Shown here: positions 17,075 through 27,167 of the stretch, piece after piece
How the letters are laid out: each line of letters begins with the position of its first letter
How positions within the stretch are numbered: the stretch's first letter is position 1
Assembly: GCF_010993705.1 (NCBI RefSeq)
Contig: NZ_WOFO01000014.1
Span: forward strand, 1-64,000
From: Cyclobacterium sp. SYSU L10401
GTDB taxonomy: Bacteria; Bacteroidota; Bacteroidia; Cytophagales; Cyclobacteriaceae
Reading direction: 5' to 3'
Length of the DNA stretch: 64,000 nt
Notes under the pieces: generated by a model
Database searches by the model: none
What the model was told of the DNA's origin: nothing
Seen by the model: the letters and a program-made list of their open reading frames with translations, nothing else
Program-made: the position numbers and the translations under genes

Positions 17075-18028
17075 ATGAGATTTAGGACCTCCATATTGGT
17101 AATCATTTGTCTTTCATTAGTCAGTTGGGATGCGGATGCACAACTGCTTAAGCGAATAAAAAGAGCAGCCTCTGAGGGCGTTTCCAGGGCCGTAGAAAGA
17201 ACCGTGGAAAAAGAAGTGGCCAAAGCCACCCAACGACAATTGGAAAAAGCTTTCAGTAACCTTTACGGAGATATGGGCAGCACAGCTGATGGCTCGGAAG
17301 GAGGCAATTACGACTTTAGCAAAATCATGGGATCCATCAATACGGATGTAGAAACAGAAAGTTCCTACAGTTTTTCCGGATTGGCAGTGATGGAAATAAA
17401 CAGCACAGATGAAAAAGGTAAAGCTCAGGACCCGATTGTGTTCAATTCCTTTTTATCAGATAATCCGGATTTTTTCGGAATGGAATTTATTGATCCGGAA
17501 AGTAAGAATACGGCAGAAAAGGCCGTGATCATAATGGATCATAAAAACCAGGCAACAGTAATGCTCATGGACAATGAAGATGGGAAATCCAGTATGGCCT
17601 TTTCCATAGACTGGGAAGGCATGATGGAGGGAGCAGCCGCAATGGAAGAAGAAGATGAAGCCTCCACAATGGATGCCGAAAATTTCTCCTTCGAAAAAAC
17701 AGGCAGTACCAAGGATATCCTGGGTTACACCTGCGATGAATACAGGGTAATGAGTGAAGATATGGAGGGAAGTTATTGGTTAAGCCAATCCGCCATAGTA
17801 GGAATGGAATCTTTTTGGAGTAAAAACAGTCCCTTTATCACGAAAAAGATGAAAGAAGAGAATCAGGAATACTTCAATAATTTACCGGAAGGAAATATTC
17901 TTGAAATGGACTTTACCAGTAAAGAAGATCAAAGCAGGACGCAAATGAAAATGATTGAGATAGATACCAACAAAACCAGTAACTTTGATCTGGCAGAATA
18001 TCCAAACGCAATGAAGGCTGCCAAATAA
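17075..18028 (+). CDS. secreted DUF4412 domain protein
   Basis: The 317-residue protein begins with a Sec signal peptide (cleavage after about residue 22, ADA-Q). A charged helical segment follows (about 23-65), with repeated Arg, Lys and Glu. From about residue 85 it matches the DUF4412 pattern: a repeated beta layout ending in GYTCDEYRVMSEDMEGSYWL and a methionine-rich C-terminal part. It is probably periplasmic or outer-membrane associated. The function is unknown. The next gene starts 22 bp downstream with TTG, so DHFR may be read from the same message. Confidence 0.8.
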   Translation: MRFRTSILVIICLSLVSWDADAQLLKRIKRAASEGVSRAVERTVEKEVAKATQRQLEKAFSNLYGDMGSTADGSEGGNYDFSKIMGSINTDVETESSYSFSGLAVMEINSTDEKGKAQDPIVFNSFLSDNPDFFGMEFIDPESKNTAEKAVIIMDHKNQATVMLMDNEDGKSSMAFSIDWEGMMEGAAAMEEEDEASTMDAENFSFEKTGSTKDILGYTCDEYRVMSEDMEGSYWLSQSAIVGMESFWSKNSPFITKKMKEENQEYFNNLPEGNILEMDFTSKEDQSRTQMKMIEIDTNKTSNFDLAEYPNAMKAAK

Positions 18029-18050
18029 TCTGTTCTAAAAATTACCTGTA

Positions 18051-18557
18051 TTGATAGTTTCAATAATTGTAGCCAGGGCATCTAATGATGCCATAGGCAT
18101 TAATGGAGAATTGCCCTGGCACCTTCCTTCTGACCTCAGACATTTCAAAAAAACGACCATAGGCCATCATGTGGTGATGGGTAGGAAAACTTTCGTTTTA
18201 TTAGGCAAACCCCTACCGGGAAGGCCCCACATTGTGGTGACAAATAATCCGGATTTTAAAGTCCCGGAGGGTCATCATGTAGTCCATGGAATAGAGGAAG
18301 CCTTGCAAATAGGTAAAGACAAAGGACTGGAAAAGCTCTTTATTTTAGGTGGGGCGGAAATTTACAAACTCGCACTTCCATTTACTGATGAAATGATCAT
18401 CACGGAGATAGATGCCAGTCCTGACGCTGACACTTTTTTTCCAAAATTTGATCCCGGAGAATGGCAAATTGCACATAAAGAAACCATTAAGAAAGATGAT
18501 AAAAACCAATATGATCATGCCTTTGTGACCTACAAACGAATGGGAAGTCCACATTAA
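18051..18557 (+). CDS. folA: dihydrofolate reductase
   Basis: A 168-residue enzyme that reduces dihydrofolate to tetrahydrofolate with NADPH. The N-terminus VSIIVARASNDAIGINGELP, then WHLPSDLRHFKK with the catalytic acid D, the NADPH-binding VVMGRKTF and the late FILGGAEIY are all present. The length is typical for chromosomal DHFR. The start is TTG at 18051, the only initiation codon that leaves the first beta strand complete; no ATG lies upstream in frame. No thyA is next to it. It lies 22 bp after the DUF4412 gene. Confidence 0.95.
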   Translation: MIVSIIVARASNDAIGINGELPWHLPSDLRHFKKTTIGHHVVMGRKTFVLLGKPLPGRPHIVVTNNPDFKVPEGHHVVHGIEEALQIGKDKGLEKLFILGGAEIYKLALPFTDEMIITEIDASPDADTFFPKFDPGEWQIAHKETIKKDDKNQYDHAFVTYKRMGSPH

Positions 18558-18656
18558 GCCCTTGTTTTCCTTCATGCGGAGAAATAAAGGCAAAAATTAC
18601 CTTTCCCTAAGCGGAAACTTTTTAATTTTGGTTCACAAAAGTCAAAATCCTACCTC

Positions 18657-19916
18657 ATGCATCAACCTGTAAAAGCAGAAATCATTTCCATAGGTGACGA
18701 ACTGCTATATGGCCAGATCCTGGACACCAATAGCAAGTGGTTAAGCGAAGAAATGGATAAAATAGGAGTCCGCGTAGTGAGGAAAACAACCGTAGGTGAT
18801 GACAAAGAGTCCATGTTGCAGGCTTTTATGGCCGCTTCTCAAAAAGCAGCTATTGTTTTGATGACTGGAGGCCTGGGTCCTACCAAAGATGACCTGACCA
18901 AAAATATTCTGGCTGATTTTTTTGGTTCCCAATTAACCCTATTCCCCAAAGCCCTGGAAGATGTCAGAAATTTATTTGAAAGCCGGGGAAAGGAATTGAC
19001 TGCCACCAACCGAAACCAGGCCTACCTGCCAGCCAACTGCCAATACATTCACAATGCCGTTGGCACGGCACCGGGAATGTGGTTTGAGGAGCAGGGGACA
19101 ATCTGGATGTCTATGCCAGGGGTACCCCATGAAATGAAGTACCTGATAGAAAAAGCCGTGATTCCCCGGTTAAAAGAAAAATTTACACTACCCGTAATTT
19201 ACCATAAACTGGTAAAGACGGTAGGCATCGGAGAAAGCTGGCTCTCAGACATCATTACTGCCTGGGAAGACCAATTGCCTTCCCATATCCGGCTGGCCTA
19301 CCTACCCTCTCTGGGGGAAGTAAAACTGAGACTGACCGGGTTTGGTGACGATCAGGAAAGCATTACCAGGGAGGTCGATGAACAGATCGATCGATTGCTT
19401 CCACTCATTGAGCCATATGTCTACGGGTTTAACCATGATACGTTACCCTCCGCCATAGGACATTTGCTTGCCCAAAGAGGAAAGACCGTTGCGCTGGCAG
19501 AAAGTTGTTCCGGGGGATACATCTCACATTTAATTACTGGAATACCGGGATCCAGTGAATACTTCAACGGTGCGGTGGTACCCTATCACAATGCTTTCAA
19601 GGCAGCTGTATTGGGACTGTCTGAAGACATGCTGGACAGTAAAGGTGCAGTCAGTGAGGAAACTGTCATAGAAATGGCAAAACAGGTTCGCTTAAAATTC
19701 AATGCTGACTACGGCCTATCCTCCAGTGGCATTGCGGGTCCGGGGGGAGGTACTTCGACTAAACCCGTAGGCCTGGTTTGGATCGCCTGTGATGATGGTC
19801 ATTCCTGCCATACCAGAAAACTTCAACTTACCAAAGACAGGACCGTAAACATTCACCTGACAGCTGTGGCGGCATTAAACTTATTGAGGAAGACCGTTAT
19901 ACAAAAATCAGATTAA
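18657..19916 (+). CDS. cinA: CinA family protein (nicotinamide-nucleotide amidohydrolase)
   Basis: The 419-residue protein has the full CinA layout: an N-terminal MoCF-biosynthesis-like domain (about 5-170, SIGDELLYGQILDTNSKWL and MTGGLGPTKDD), a linker domain, and a C-terminal PncC amidohydrolase domain (about 255-415, AESCSGGYISHLITGIPGSS and SSGIAGPGGG). The C-terminal domain deamidates NMN in pyridine nucleotide salvage; the N-terminal domain has ADP-ribose pyrophosphatase activity in studied relatives. ATG 18657 is followed by the usual first strand. It is transcribed after folA with a 100-bp gap, so coupling to folA is uncertain. Confidence 0.95.
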   Translation: MHQPVKAEIISIGDELLYGQILDTNSKWLSEEMDKIGVRVVRKTTVGDDKESMLQAFMAASQKAAIVLMTGGLGPTKDDLTKNILADFFGSQLTLFPKALEDVRNLFESRGKELTATNRNQAYLPANCQYIHNAVGTAPGMWFEEQGTIWMSMPGVPHEMKYLIEKAVIPRLKEKFTLPVIYHKLVKTVGIGESWLSDIITAWEDQLPSHIRLAYLPSLGEVKLRLTGFGDDQESITREVDEQIDRLLPLIEPYVYGFNHDTLPSAIGHLLAQRGKTVALAESCSGGYISHLITGIPGSSEYFNGAVVPYHNAFKAAVLGLSEDMLDSKGAVSEETVIEMAKQVRLKFNADYGLSSSGIAGPGGGTSTKPVGLVWIACDDGHSCHTRKLQLTKDRTVNIHLTAVAALNLLRKTVIQKSD

Positions 19917-19970
19917 AATTTAAACCGATTCCCTTTGCAAAATAATGACTTAAATTTAGTTTTATATTTA

Positions 19971-19996
19971 AGGAGGTTTCAACAAGAATGAAATAA
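19971..19996 (+). promoter_or_regulatory. consensus Shine-Dalgarno and a two-codon mini-ORF before E2
   Basis: AGGAGGT stands at 19971-19977. Eleven bp further, ATG-AAA-TAA (19988-19996) forms a mini-ORF, and the E2 start ATG follows at 20000. Strong Shine-Dalgarno sequences are uncommon in Bacteroidota. The arrangement could load ribosomes that terminate and restart at the E2 start 3 bp away, or be chance. Confidence 0.4.
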
Positions 19997-19999
19997 GCT

Positions 20000-21280
20000 A
20001 TGGCGATAGTAGAAATGGTGATGCCCAAAATGGGGGAAAGCATTATGGAAGGCACTATTCTTTCCTGGCTAAAAAAGGAAGGGGATAAAATCGAACAGGA
20101 TGAATCTGTTCTGGAAGTGGCTACAGATAAAGTGGATACAGAAGTCCCTGCTACCCATGCCGGCACACTCAAGTCTATTCTTGCCAAAGAAGGGGAAGTA
20201 GTGGAGGTAGGAAAACCGATTGCTCTCATTGAAACAAGCGTTCGCCTGGAGGATGAGGTTAACAATGACCCTCCGGAGCCTGTTTCGGAACCCCCTTCTT
20301 CAGAAAAAGAAATATTGCAGGATGTCCCAGCCTTTACTTCCCTGATCCTTGGAGCCGACTCACCCAAAGAAAAAACAACGGACGAAAGGTTTTATTCTCC
20401 CCTTGTTCAAAGCATAGCCAAAGCGGAGAAAATCAGTCCCAAAGAATTGGCTCAAATCCCCGGGACGGGCAAAAATGGCCGGGTGACCAAAAATGATATA
20501 CTTGCTTTCGTAAAGGAAAGGAAGACATCTGTTTCAGAGGCAGGTGAAACATTCCCTCCGGTAGAAGAGGCTGCGGACGAAATCATCCAAATGGACAGGA
20601 TGCGGAAAATGATTGCGCAACGCATGCTTGATTCCAAAAATATTTCTGCCCACGTTACTTCTTTTGTAGAAGCTGATCTTACCGGAATTGTTCTTTTCCG
20701 AAACAAAATCAAAGAGGAGTTTCGGAAAAAAGAAGGTGAGGGAATCACTTTTACTCCATTTTTTGTGATGGCCATTGCAAAAGCCCTCAGAGACTTTCCT
20801 ATGATCAATATTTCCGTGGAAGGAGACCGTATCATTAAGAAAAAAAATATCAATATAGGTATTGCTGTGGCCCTTGCTAATGGAAACCTGATCGTTCCGG
20901 TAATTAAAAACGCAGATCAATACAACCTGACAGGACTTTCCAAAAAAATCAATGACCTGGCTGTCCGTGCCAGGGAAAATAAACTGCATGCAGATGAACT
21001 CAAGGGAGGGACCTACACCCTTTCAAACATAGGATCATTTGGAAATATCATGGGTACTCCCATTATCGTACAACCTCAGGTGGCAATTCTGGCAGTAGGG
21101 ACCATCACCAAAAAACCTGCTGTGATCGAAACGCCAACAGGCGACCTGATAGGTATCCGACACAAGATGATTTTATCCCATTCTTATGATCACCGGGTAG
21201 TAGATGGAGCGCTAGGGGGCATGTTTGTGAAAAAGGTGGCTGATTACCTAGAAAATTTTGATATGGATACCAAAATTTAA
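20000..21280 (+). CDS. 2-oxoacid dehydrogenase E2 (dihydrolipoamide acyltransferase)
   Basis: The 426-residue protein shows one N-terminal lipoyl domain (about 4-78) with the lipoylated lysine in EVATDKVDTE, a peripheral subunit-binding domain (about 130-168, SPLVQSIAKAEKISPKEL) and the catalytic acyltransferase domain (about 190-425) with HSYDHRVVDGALGG carrying the active His and Asp. It transfers acyl groups to CoA in a 2-oxoacid dehydrogenase complex. The DKVDTEVP sequence and single lipoyl domain fit a branched-chain 2-oxoacid or 2-oxoglutarate enzyme better than pyruvate dehydrogenase, but E1 and E3 genes are absent here, so the substrate is open. Its stop is 1 bp from the stop of the convergent kinase gene. 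Confidence 0.93.
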   Translation: MAIVEMVMPKMGESIMEGTILSWLKKEGDKIEQDESVLEVATDKVDTEVPATHAGTLKSILAKEGEVVEVGKPIALIETSVRLEDEVNNDPPEPVSEPPSSEKEILQDVPAFTSLILGADSPKEKTTDERFYSPLVQSIAKAEKISPKELAQIPGTGKNGRVTKNDILAFVKERKTSVSEAGETFPPVEEAADEIIQMDRMRKMIAQRMLDSKNISAHVTSFVEADLTGIVLFRNKIKEEFRKKEGEGITFTPFFVMAIAKALRDFPMINISVEGDRIIKKKNINIGIAVALANGNLIVPVIKNADQYNLTGLSKKINDLAVRARENKLHADELKGGTYTLSNIGSFGNIMGTPIIVQPQVAILAVGTITKKPAVIETPTGDLIGIRHKMILSHSYDHRVVDGALGGMFVKKVADYLENFDMDTKI

Positions 21281-21281
21281 A

Positions 21282-24170
21282 TTACCTGGATAGGGTGAGG
21301 GCACACTCCTTAATTTTATCGATTATCTGTTGAATTTTTACTGGTTTGGTAAGGTAATCCGTCATCCCTATTTCCAGGGCTTTGTCCACATCTTCCCTGA
21401 ATACACCAGCAGACAAGCCTACAATACTTGCTAATTTCCCATGAGGAAGGGTCCTGATAATCCTGGTTGCTTCCATTCCATTCATACCGGGCATCTGATT
21501 GTCCATGAAAATCAGATCAAATTTGTGCTCTTCTACTATTTTTACAGCCTCCATTCCATTCATAGCTATATCTGGAGCATATCCCATTTGCTCCAGAAGC
21601 ATGACCATAAACTTGAGGTTAATATCATTGTCTTCTACCACCAGAATTCTTAATGGATAGTCTTCGGCCAGCTTCTCAAAGTCAACGACCTCTTTCGTGC
21701 CTGATATTACGCTTAGTGACTTGTTTTCTTCTCCGTTAATATGGGATATCAGGGTAAAGGAGAAAACAGAACCTACACCTAACTCACTTTCTATTTGTAA
21801 AACCCCTCCCATCAATTCAATGAGTTTATTGGCTATGGCCAAACCAAGTCCTGTGCCTTTATACTCACCGTTGGAAGATGCACCCACCTGGGTAAATGGC
21901 TTGATTAATTCAGGAAGCTTTTTCTGATCGATTCCAACCCCGTCATCCTGCACCGAACAAGTTATAATAAGGTTGTTGGTAAACAATTTCTCACCATTGA
22001 GGGACACCAGTATCCTTCCCCCTTTTTGTGAATATTTCACTGCATTTCCTATGATGTTGAAAAAAATTTGCGCTAATTTTTCCTTATCCAAAACGATTGT
22101 CTCTGGCAGTGATTCATGAATTTCCATCTGGATTTGCAATGATTTTTCCCTGAACATTCCGGAGAAAATATTAATGATACGTTCCATCTCCTGTTGCAAG
22201 TTAAACAGCACCGGATGCAGTTCCATTTTTCCCGCTTCTATCTTGGAATAATCAAGGATATCGTTTACGATATGAAGCAATGACTCTCCCGAATCCCCAA
22301 CAATGGAAAGCAACTCTTTTTGTTCTTTGGAAAGTTTCGTTTTGTAAAGCAATCCAGTGATTCCCAGCAATCCATTCAAAGGAGTCCTTATTTCATGACT
22401 CATGTTGGCCAAAAAATTAGATTTCTCCTTATTGGCCACCTCTGCCTCTTCCTTGGCTTCCCGTAATCCTTTTTCCCACAACTTCTGCCCGGTAATATCT
22501 CTGGCCACGGACATCATCCGTCCTTCATCCAATTTAAAAAACCTGACCTCAAAGAACCTCCTACCAATGTCCAGAAAAAGATCCAGTTCTTCGGTTTGCA
22601 TTTTGCCCGTCATCACCGCACGTTTAAAAGCCCGCATGGCCTTTTCTCCGGAATCACCTGAAAGTATATCACTGATATTTTTCCCTAAGGATTTTTGAGG
22701 AGGTTGTAACAAAAATTCATCATTCTGGACATAATAATCAAGAAAATCACCCTGGTTATTGTAAATAAAAATGATGTCAGGAAGGCTATTCAAAACGGAC
22801 CGAAGCCTGTTTTCACTCCTGATCAATTCCTGATCTGCGATGTATTTATCATGAATGTCAGAACAAATCCCAACGTCCCCTGAAAAGTGTCCTGCTGCAT
22901 TATAGATCAGTTTTTCAAATATTTTCACCCTGATAGGTCCGCCAGATTTCCTATTCATGGTCGCTTCAAAATAATAAAAATCTTTCTTTGTTTTGATAGC
23001 TTCTTTCTTGCTGACCAAAAAAGAAGTCGAATCATCGGACATCAAATCCGATGGATTTAATTTTAAAAATTCCTCCGGACTGTATCCCAATACTTCTTCT
23101 ACATTGTCACTGACCTGATAGGGGATCAATTGTTCATCATGATAGTAAATAAAACCCTTGGATTGCTGTAATAAAATCGTTTGCTGTTTCAGTAGCTGAT
23201 CCAAATCCTTGGATTTTTTCTCCAACAAGAGGTTGTTCTCACTGGTGACTTTAAAATACCTTGACAGAAAGAATACAAATAATAAAAGTAAAGCAAAGAG
23301 GGAAAGAAAAAAGTAGAAGTATGTTCCGAAGATTCCAGATACTATGGAGGATTTGTCCTGGGAAAAGACAAAGGCCAAAGGGGCATTTAACCTAATCAGT
23401 GAAAAGGGATACTGTATCAATAAATTATTCTTACCTGTTCCAGCAGCATCATATTGGACCCATCCTTCATATTCACCCCTCAGGCCTCCGTCGATTTCCC
23501 TGGCTATTTCAGCTTGAAGAGAATGGTCCAGCAAAATCGGCTTTCGGCCATCATTCCCTGCCGGGTCAAAAAATTGCCCATCCATATAGACCAGCTTATG
23601 GGTATCGGGGCCCAGGTAGTAATTGGCAAGGTGATTGATAAAGTATTTCTCCAGACTAAGTTTTACCAGAATAGTTACATTTCCACGGTTCGACTTTATC
23701 CTGAAGCAATTCCGGCAAGGGTCCTCTCCTACTGCCAAATTGGATTCATTTACTGAAAAGTAATTAGCATCGGAAACATGGTATTTCTTTTTAAAGTTAC
23801 CCTTCTCTATAATCAGGGTGTCAATAAGGTTGATGTAATTGTTCAATAACCTGCGCACCCTGGTTTCATCTATAGGGATTTCTTCCAGGCCGGGGTTTGA
23901 ATTTACTGGTCTTTCCTGATTATTGGCATAAAAAATCAGGTCTTCATTCAGGTTATTAAAGTTTCTTTGGGCCTCGTTAGCTGCCAGTTCAACCTGCCGG
24001 TTTAAAAACACTTTTCGGTTTTCCACCAGGTTTTCCGACAAGGATCGGTAAAAGAAAAATGCCAGCATGATGGTAAACAAAATCGCAACGATACTCAAAC
24101 CTATAAGCCACCAAAACTTTCTGGTCTCTTTCAGGTTCTTATTCCCTTTACTTTTCTTTCTTTTAGTCAT
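21282..24170 (-). CDS. hybrid sensor histidine kinase with extracytoplasmic sensor and receiver
   Basis: The 962-residue kinase has two membrane segments (about 20-43 and 292-318) enclosing a periplasmic sensor of about 245 residues that contains CxxC (DPCRNCF). Two PAS domains follow (about 335-450 and 460-580), then HisKA with the phospho-accepting His near 590 ([12 protein letters not shown]), an ATPase domain (about 690-805, GTGLGLAI) and a receiver (about 835-955) with phospho-acceptor Asp in [12 protein letters not shown]. No HPt domain is present, so a separate phosphotransfer protein is needed. Its start overlaps the gene for a Cache-like lipoprotein by 8 bp, which suggests that the two form one sensing unit. 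Confidence 0.92.
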   Translation of the reverse strand: MTKRKKSKGNKNLKETRKFWWLIGLSIVAILFTIMLAFFFYRSLSENLVENRKVFLNRQVELAANEAQRNFNNLNEDLIFYANNQERPVNSNPGLEEIPIDETRVRRLLNNYINLIDTLIIEKGNFKKKYHVSDANYFSVNESNLAVGEDPCRNCFRIKSNRGNVTILVKLSLEKYFINHLANYYLGPDTHKLVYMDGQFFDPAGNDGRKPILLDHSLQAEIAREIDGGLRGEYEGWVQYDAAGTGKNNLLIQYPFSLIRLNAPLAFVFSQDKSSIVSGIFGTYFYFFLSLFALLLLFVFFLSRYFKVTSENNLLLEKKSKDLDQLLKQQTILLQQSKGFIYYHDEQLIPYQVSDNVEEVLGYSPEEFLKLNPSDLMSDDSTSFLVSKKEAIKTKKDFYYFEATMNRKSGGPIRVKIFEKLIYNAAGHFSGDVGICSDIHDKYIADQELIRSENRLRSVLNSLPDIIFIYNNQGDFLDYYVQNDEFLLQPPQKSLGKNISDILSGDSGEKAMRAFKRAVMTGKMQTEELDLFLDIGRRFFEVRFFKLDEGRMMSVARDITGQKLWEKGLREAKEEAEVANKEKSNFLANMSHEIRTPLNGLLGITGLLYKTKLSKEQKELLSIVGDSGESLLHIVNDILDYSKIEAGKMELHPVLFNLQQEMERIINIFSGMFREKSLQIQMEIHESLPETIVLDKEKLAQIFFNIIGNAVKYSQKGGRILVSLNGEKLFTNNLIITCSVQDDGVGIDQKKLPELIKPFTQVGASSNGEYKGTGLGLAIANKLIELMGGVLQIESELGVGSVFSFTLISHINGEENKSLSVISGTKEVVDFEKLAEDYPLRILVVEDNDINLKFMVMLLEQMGYAPDIAMNGMEAVKIVEEHKFDLIFMDNQMPGMNGMEATRIIRTLPHGKLASIVGLSAGVFREDVDKALEIGMTDYLTKPVKIQQIIDKIKECALTLSR

Positions 24171-25164
24171 GGATATCCAATAAGTACCAATCCATTATAT
24201 TCATCTTCCGGCAATAGGTCTGAAACAACCTGCCGGCCATGTCAAAACTGTGGTGATTTTCTTTCTCCAATAAAAACTTGGAAGCCATTCTTCTTACCTC
24301 TTTGCTTTTGCTCTTGAATAAATTAAAATCTTCCCTTCTGAAGCTATCAGAATTGATGGTTTGAATGTAGGCATGGTTTTTCAGGGGAGGTAGGCTTAAG
24401 GCTTCGATGGCTTCTGCCTTCCCCGCTACTACAGTACCCTGGCTATCGATCAACATGAGCTTTTTATCATAATTCTCTAAAAATGAATCCATAAGATCTG
24501 ATAGCGTAATATCAAAACCCAACACCCCCTTCAATTCATTATCATGGTATACCGGATGGATCAGGGACAAAATCCAGCCCCTCCCCACTGGATCAATATA
24601 AACCTCCTCAATCCAAACAGATTTCCTGTTAGGATTCCGAACCTCATCGGCCATGTAGTAAAAATTGAAAGCGGTAACATCAATGTCCTGCTCAATTGAA
24701 TTTAAAAGGTCGTAAGGAGGATACAACCTGCTAAAATTACTGGACGAATTGAAATATACCTGGCAGACCATAGGCCTGGTTTCTGTTATTTCCCGGAATG
24801 CCTCATCGAGCCATTCAGTGGTAAAAACTTCCCGGACCGACCGGTTTTTATTCTCAGCCAACAAGGATATAAAAACAGTGCTCTCTTTTCCATTATCAAG
24901 GGCATTGTAAAAAAAACCGTTATCATCCGTGAGAAATTTATCCTCATTGACAAGTGGTACCAGACTATCGGACTTTTCAAATAAGGCAGAGGAATAAGCT
25001 GCCAACTGAGATATATCGTCTTCCAAAGGCTTTAAATCAGCCTCTACCTTTTGAATCACCGAATCTAAAAGCAAAAAATGACTATCCGATTCCACCTTTC
25101 TATCCGATTGACAGGCCGGAGAAATCAATAAAATCAAAATTGGTATGAAAAATAAATATTTCAT
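24163..25164 (-). CDS. lipoprotein with Cache-like (PDC) sensor domain
   Basis: The 333-residue protein begins with a lipoprotein signal (lipid-accepting C18 in ISPACQS). A long helix (about 28-70) leads into a sensor-like alpha/beta domain with the double-Cache features [21 protein letters not shown] and [19 protein letters not shown]. It lacks any transmembrane or catalytic domain, so it cannot signal alone. Its C-terminus overlaps the hybrid kinase gene by 8 bp, and the kinase has its own periplasmic domain; a direct sensory partnership is the natural inference. The ligand is unknown. It follows the 79-residue gene by 26 bp. Confidence 0.78.
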   Translation of the reverse strand: MKYLFFIPILILLISPACQSDRKVESDSHFLLLDSVIQKVEADLKPLEDDISQLAAYSSALFEKSDSLVPLVNEDKFLTDDNGFFYNALDNGKESTVFISLLAENKNRSVREVFTTEWLDEAFREITETRPMVCQVYFNSSSNFSRLYPPYDLLNSIEQDIDVTAFNFYYMADEVRNPNRKSVWIEEVYIDPVGRGWILSLIHPVYHDNELKGVLGFDITLSDLMDSFLENYDKKLMLIDSQGTVVAGKAEAIEALSLPPLKNHAYIQTINSDSFRREDFNLFKSKSKEVRRMASKFLLEKENHHSFDMAGRLFQTYCRKMNIMDWYLLDIHD

Positions 25165-25190
25165 CTTTGAATATTTAAATATATCCCAAT

Positions 25191-25430
25191 TTAAATATTT
25201 TCCAATGCAATATGAAGCGATTGGTGCATTTCGTCGAATCTTTCTTTGACATTTTCGAAAAACTGGCCTTCAAACAACTGATCAAAATCTTTTTCATCCA
25301 AAACATCTATGGCTGGAACCTTAAAGGTTTGCTCCGCCATACCTGAATCAAATTTTAGCAAATACTTATTGTTCCATTCAAACAAACTGATCCTGATGCC
25401 CTCCTTACTGGTTTCCCGTACTACCCTCAT
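25191..25430 (-). CDS. small protein of 79 residues, function unknown
   Basis: A soluble acidic protein (starts MRVVRETSKEGIRISLFEWN) with an N-terminal beta-hairpin-like half and a helical C-terminal half (FDQLFEGQFFENVKERFDEM). It has no signal peptide or cysteine. Its ATG overlaps the OsmC stop in the ATGA manner, which supports it as a real gene. I do not recognise a named family. Its place between OsmC and the sensor lipoprotein suggests co-expression only. Confidence 0.65.
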   Translation of the reverse strand: MRVVRETSKEGIRISLFEWNNKYLLKFDSGMAEQTFKVPAIDVLDEKDFDQLFEGQFFENVKERFDEMHQSLHIALENI

Positions 25431-25843
25431 ACCGGCCTGACCACTTTAGCGGTGTAATTGATTTCAGATTTCAAAGAAGAGGCTACAGAACAGTATTTTT
25501 CGACGGCCAGGCGGACCACCTTTTCAAATTCTGCCTGGGTGGCATCCGGTGAGGTCAATTGAAACAACAAGTGAATGGATTTGTAAAATGAAGGCACACC
25601 ATCATTTCTGACACCTTCTGCTTCAATTTTAAAATCTGTTACCTGCTTTCGTTTCTTCTTCATCATCAAAACCGCATCAACAGCAGAACAACCTGCCAAT
25701 CCGGAAAGTAACAGCTCCATGGGTGACTGGTGCTTTTTGTTTTCTCCGGCATACATGTCAATGTTGACTTTATTTCCTGTGGCATTTACTGACTCATATT
25801 CATAATCAGCGATCATTTTTAGGGTGACCTTCTTTGTATTCAT
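25427..25843 (-). CDS. OsmC-family peroxiredoxin-like protein
   Basis: The 138-residue protein contains both conserved cysteines of the OsmC/Ohr fold: one in SGLAGCSAVDAVLMM (about C52) and one in EKYCSVASSL (about C116). OsmC proteins reduce organic hydroperoxides with a thiol partner. The short form with KKKRKQVTDFKIE matches the OsmC (YhfA-like) branch better than Ohr. It is the first gene of a likely operon with the 79-residue protein, the Cache-like lipoprotein and the hybrid kinase, which may hint that this kinase responds to redox or peroxide stress; that is inference. Confidence 0.88.
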   Translation of the reverse strand: MNTKKVTLKMIADYEYESVNATGNKVNIDMYAGENKKHQSPMELLLSGLAGCSAVDAVLMMKKKRKQVTDFKIEAEGVRNDGVPSFYKSIHLLFQLTSPDATQAEFEKVVRLAVEKYCSVASSLKSEINYTAKVVRPV

Positions 25844-25910
25844 AATAAATCTTAAAGTAATAAAAATTAACTTTTTGACAATAACTTTGGACTAAAACCT
25901 GGTTTTTTGA

Positions 25911-25918
25911 CAAAGATA
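25911..25918 (-). promoter_or_regulatory. possible -7 box TATCTTTG for the osmC operon
   Basis: The minus strand reads TATCTTTG, fitting TAnnTTTG, 68 bp upstream of the osmC start. No -33 TTTG at the usual distance is visible (one lies only 12 bp away), so the call is weak. Confidence 0.35.
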
Positions 25919-26087
25919 GGGAATGAAAAACAAAAAAAACATAAAAAAGCAACTTCCAGGCCTGTCCTGGGCAGTCCTGATAAAACCCCTCTGTTATTTG
26001 GACCGGATCTACTTGCAAAACATGAGCAATATCCTATTTTTACAATTGGCTTTCCCTGACCTTTACCCATTCTAATCTGGAAAAAAT

Positions 26088-27167
26088 ATGAAATTCTCCC
26101 TTTATTTAGGCAAATACCGCGGCATTAAAGTATTTATACACTGGACCTTTTCACTACTATTGTTATGGATAATTATTGCCAACACCCAATCAGGAACCCC
26201 GCTGGCAGATACAGGCTGGACCCTGTTATTTATTCTTTTAATCTTCCTATGTGTCATCTTACACGAATTTGGTCATGCGCTCACCGCACAAAAATATGGC
26301 ATTCAGACCAAAGATATTATTTTATTGCCCATAGGAGGATTGGCCAGACTGGAAAAATTACCTGAAGACCCCAAAGAAGAACTTAAAGTCGCTTTGGCGG
26401 GTCCTTTGGTGAATCTGGTTATCTTTCTACTTTTATCAATTATCCTATACTTTACCGGCATTAATTTTAATTTTTTGGAATCTCCGAAACTGGACGGCTC
26501 AAGTATATGGTTGTTTTTGGCATCGGCCAATTTTTTCCTGGCTGTTTTTAATCTGCTGCCTGCCTTTCCAATGGATGGAGGCAGGGTGTTAAGGGCAGTG
26601 CTTTCCTTCAAAATGTCCCGGGTAAAGGCCACAGAAATAGCGGGTGGTATCGGGCAGGTCATGGCCATATTGTTCGTTTTCTTTGGCTTGTTTAACAACC
26701 CCATTTTGGTATTGATCGGGATTTTTATATTTCTGGGCGCCCAGGCTGAAGTCAATCAGACCAAACAGCATTCTTTTTTGGAGGGATTTAATGTTGGAGA
26801 TGCGCTGATGAGTAAATTCCCGATTTTGGCCTATGACGCCCCGCTGCAGAAAGCAGTTGACAAGCTCCTGGATGGCCAGGCAACTCATTTTGTAGTGGTG
26901 CGAGAAGATTCCCCCATAGGCACCCTTAGCAGGGAGGGTATCATCCTGGGTCTTCAAGAGCAGCATGCCCTGATAAGCATTGAAAAAGTTACCGATAAAA
27001 ATCCCCTGAAGCTGGAAATGCATTTACCTCTGGAGGAAGCACTTAAAAAAATGGCCGCTGAAAATAAAAAATTGGCCCTGGTTTATGAGGGGAATCACTT
27101 CATAGGAATCCTGGATCAGGAAAACATTTCTGAATTTATCATGGTAAAAAATGCCCTGGTCCGATGA
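26088..27167 (+). CDS. site-2 protease family zinc metalloprotease with C-terminal CBS-like region
   Basis: The 359-residue membrane protein carries the M50B active site: HEFGHALTAQ (HExxH) in a membrane helix near residue 62 and the third ligand in LPAFPMDGGRVLRA near residue 160. About six membrane segments are visible up to residue 225. The remaining 130 residues look like a pair of CBS motifs (about 235-355, VGDALMSKFPILAYDAPLQK), often sensing adenine nucleotides. Such proteases cut within membranes, mostly in signalling. The start ATG at 26088 gives KFSLYLGKYRGIKVFIHWTF, the usual N-terminus of this subgroup. It overlaps the P-ATPase gene by 4 bp. Confidence 0.9.
   Translation: MKFSLYLGKYRGIKVFIHWTFSLLLLWIIIANTQSGTPLADTGWTLLFILLIFLCVILHEFGHALTAQKYGIQTKDIILLPIGGLARLEKLPEDPKEELKVALAGPLVNLVIFLLLSIILYFTGINFNFLESPKLDGSSIWLFLASANFFLAVFNLLPAFPMDGGRVLRAVLSFKMSRVKATEIAGGIGQVMAILFVFFGLFNNPILVLIGIFIFLGAQAEVNQTKQHSFLEGFNVGDALMSKFPILAYDAPLQKAVDKLLDGQATHFVVVREDSPIGTLSREGIILGLQEQHALISIEKVTDKNPLKLEMHLPLEEALKKMAAENKKLALVYEGNHFIGILDQENISEFIMVKNALVR

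Noticed and set aside
26303-26755. 150-codon antisense frame in the site-2 protease gene
   Set aside because: Shadow of a transmembrane coding sequence; Lys/Ser-rich with no motif.
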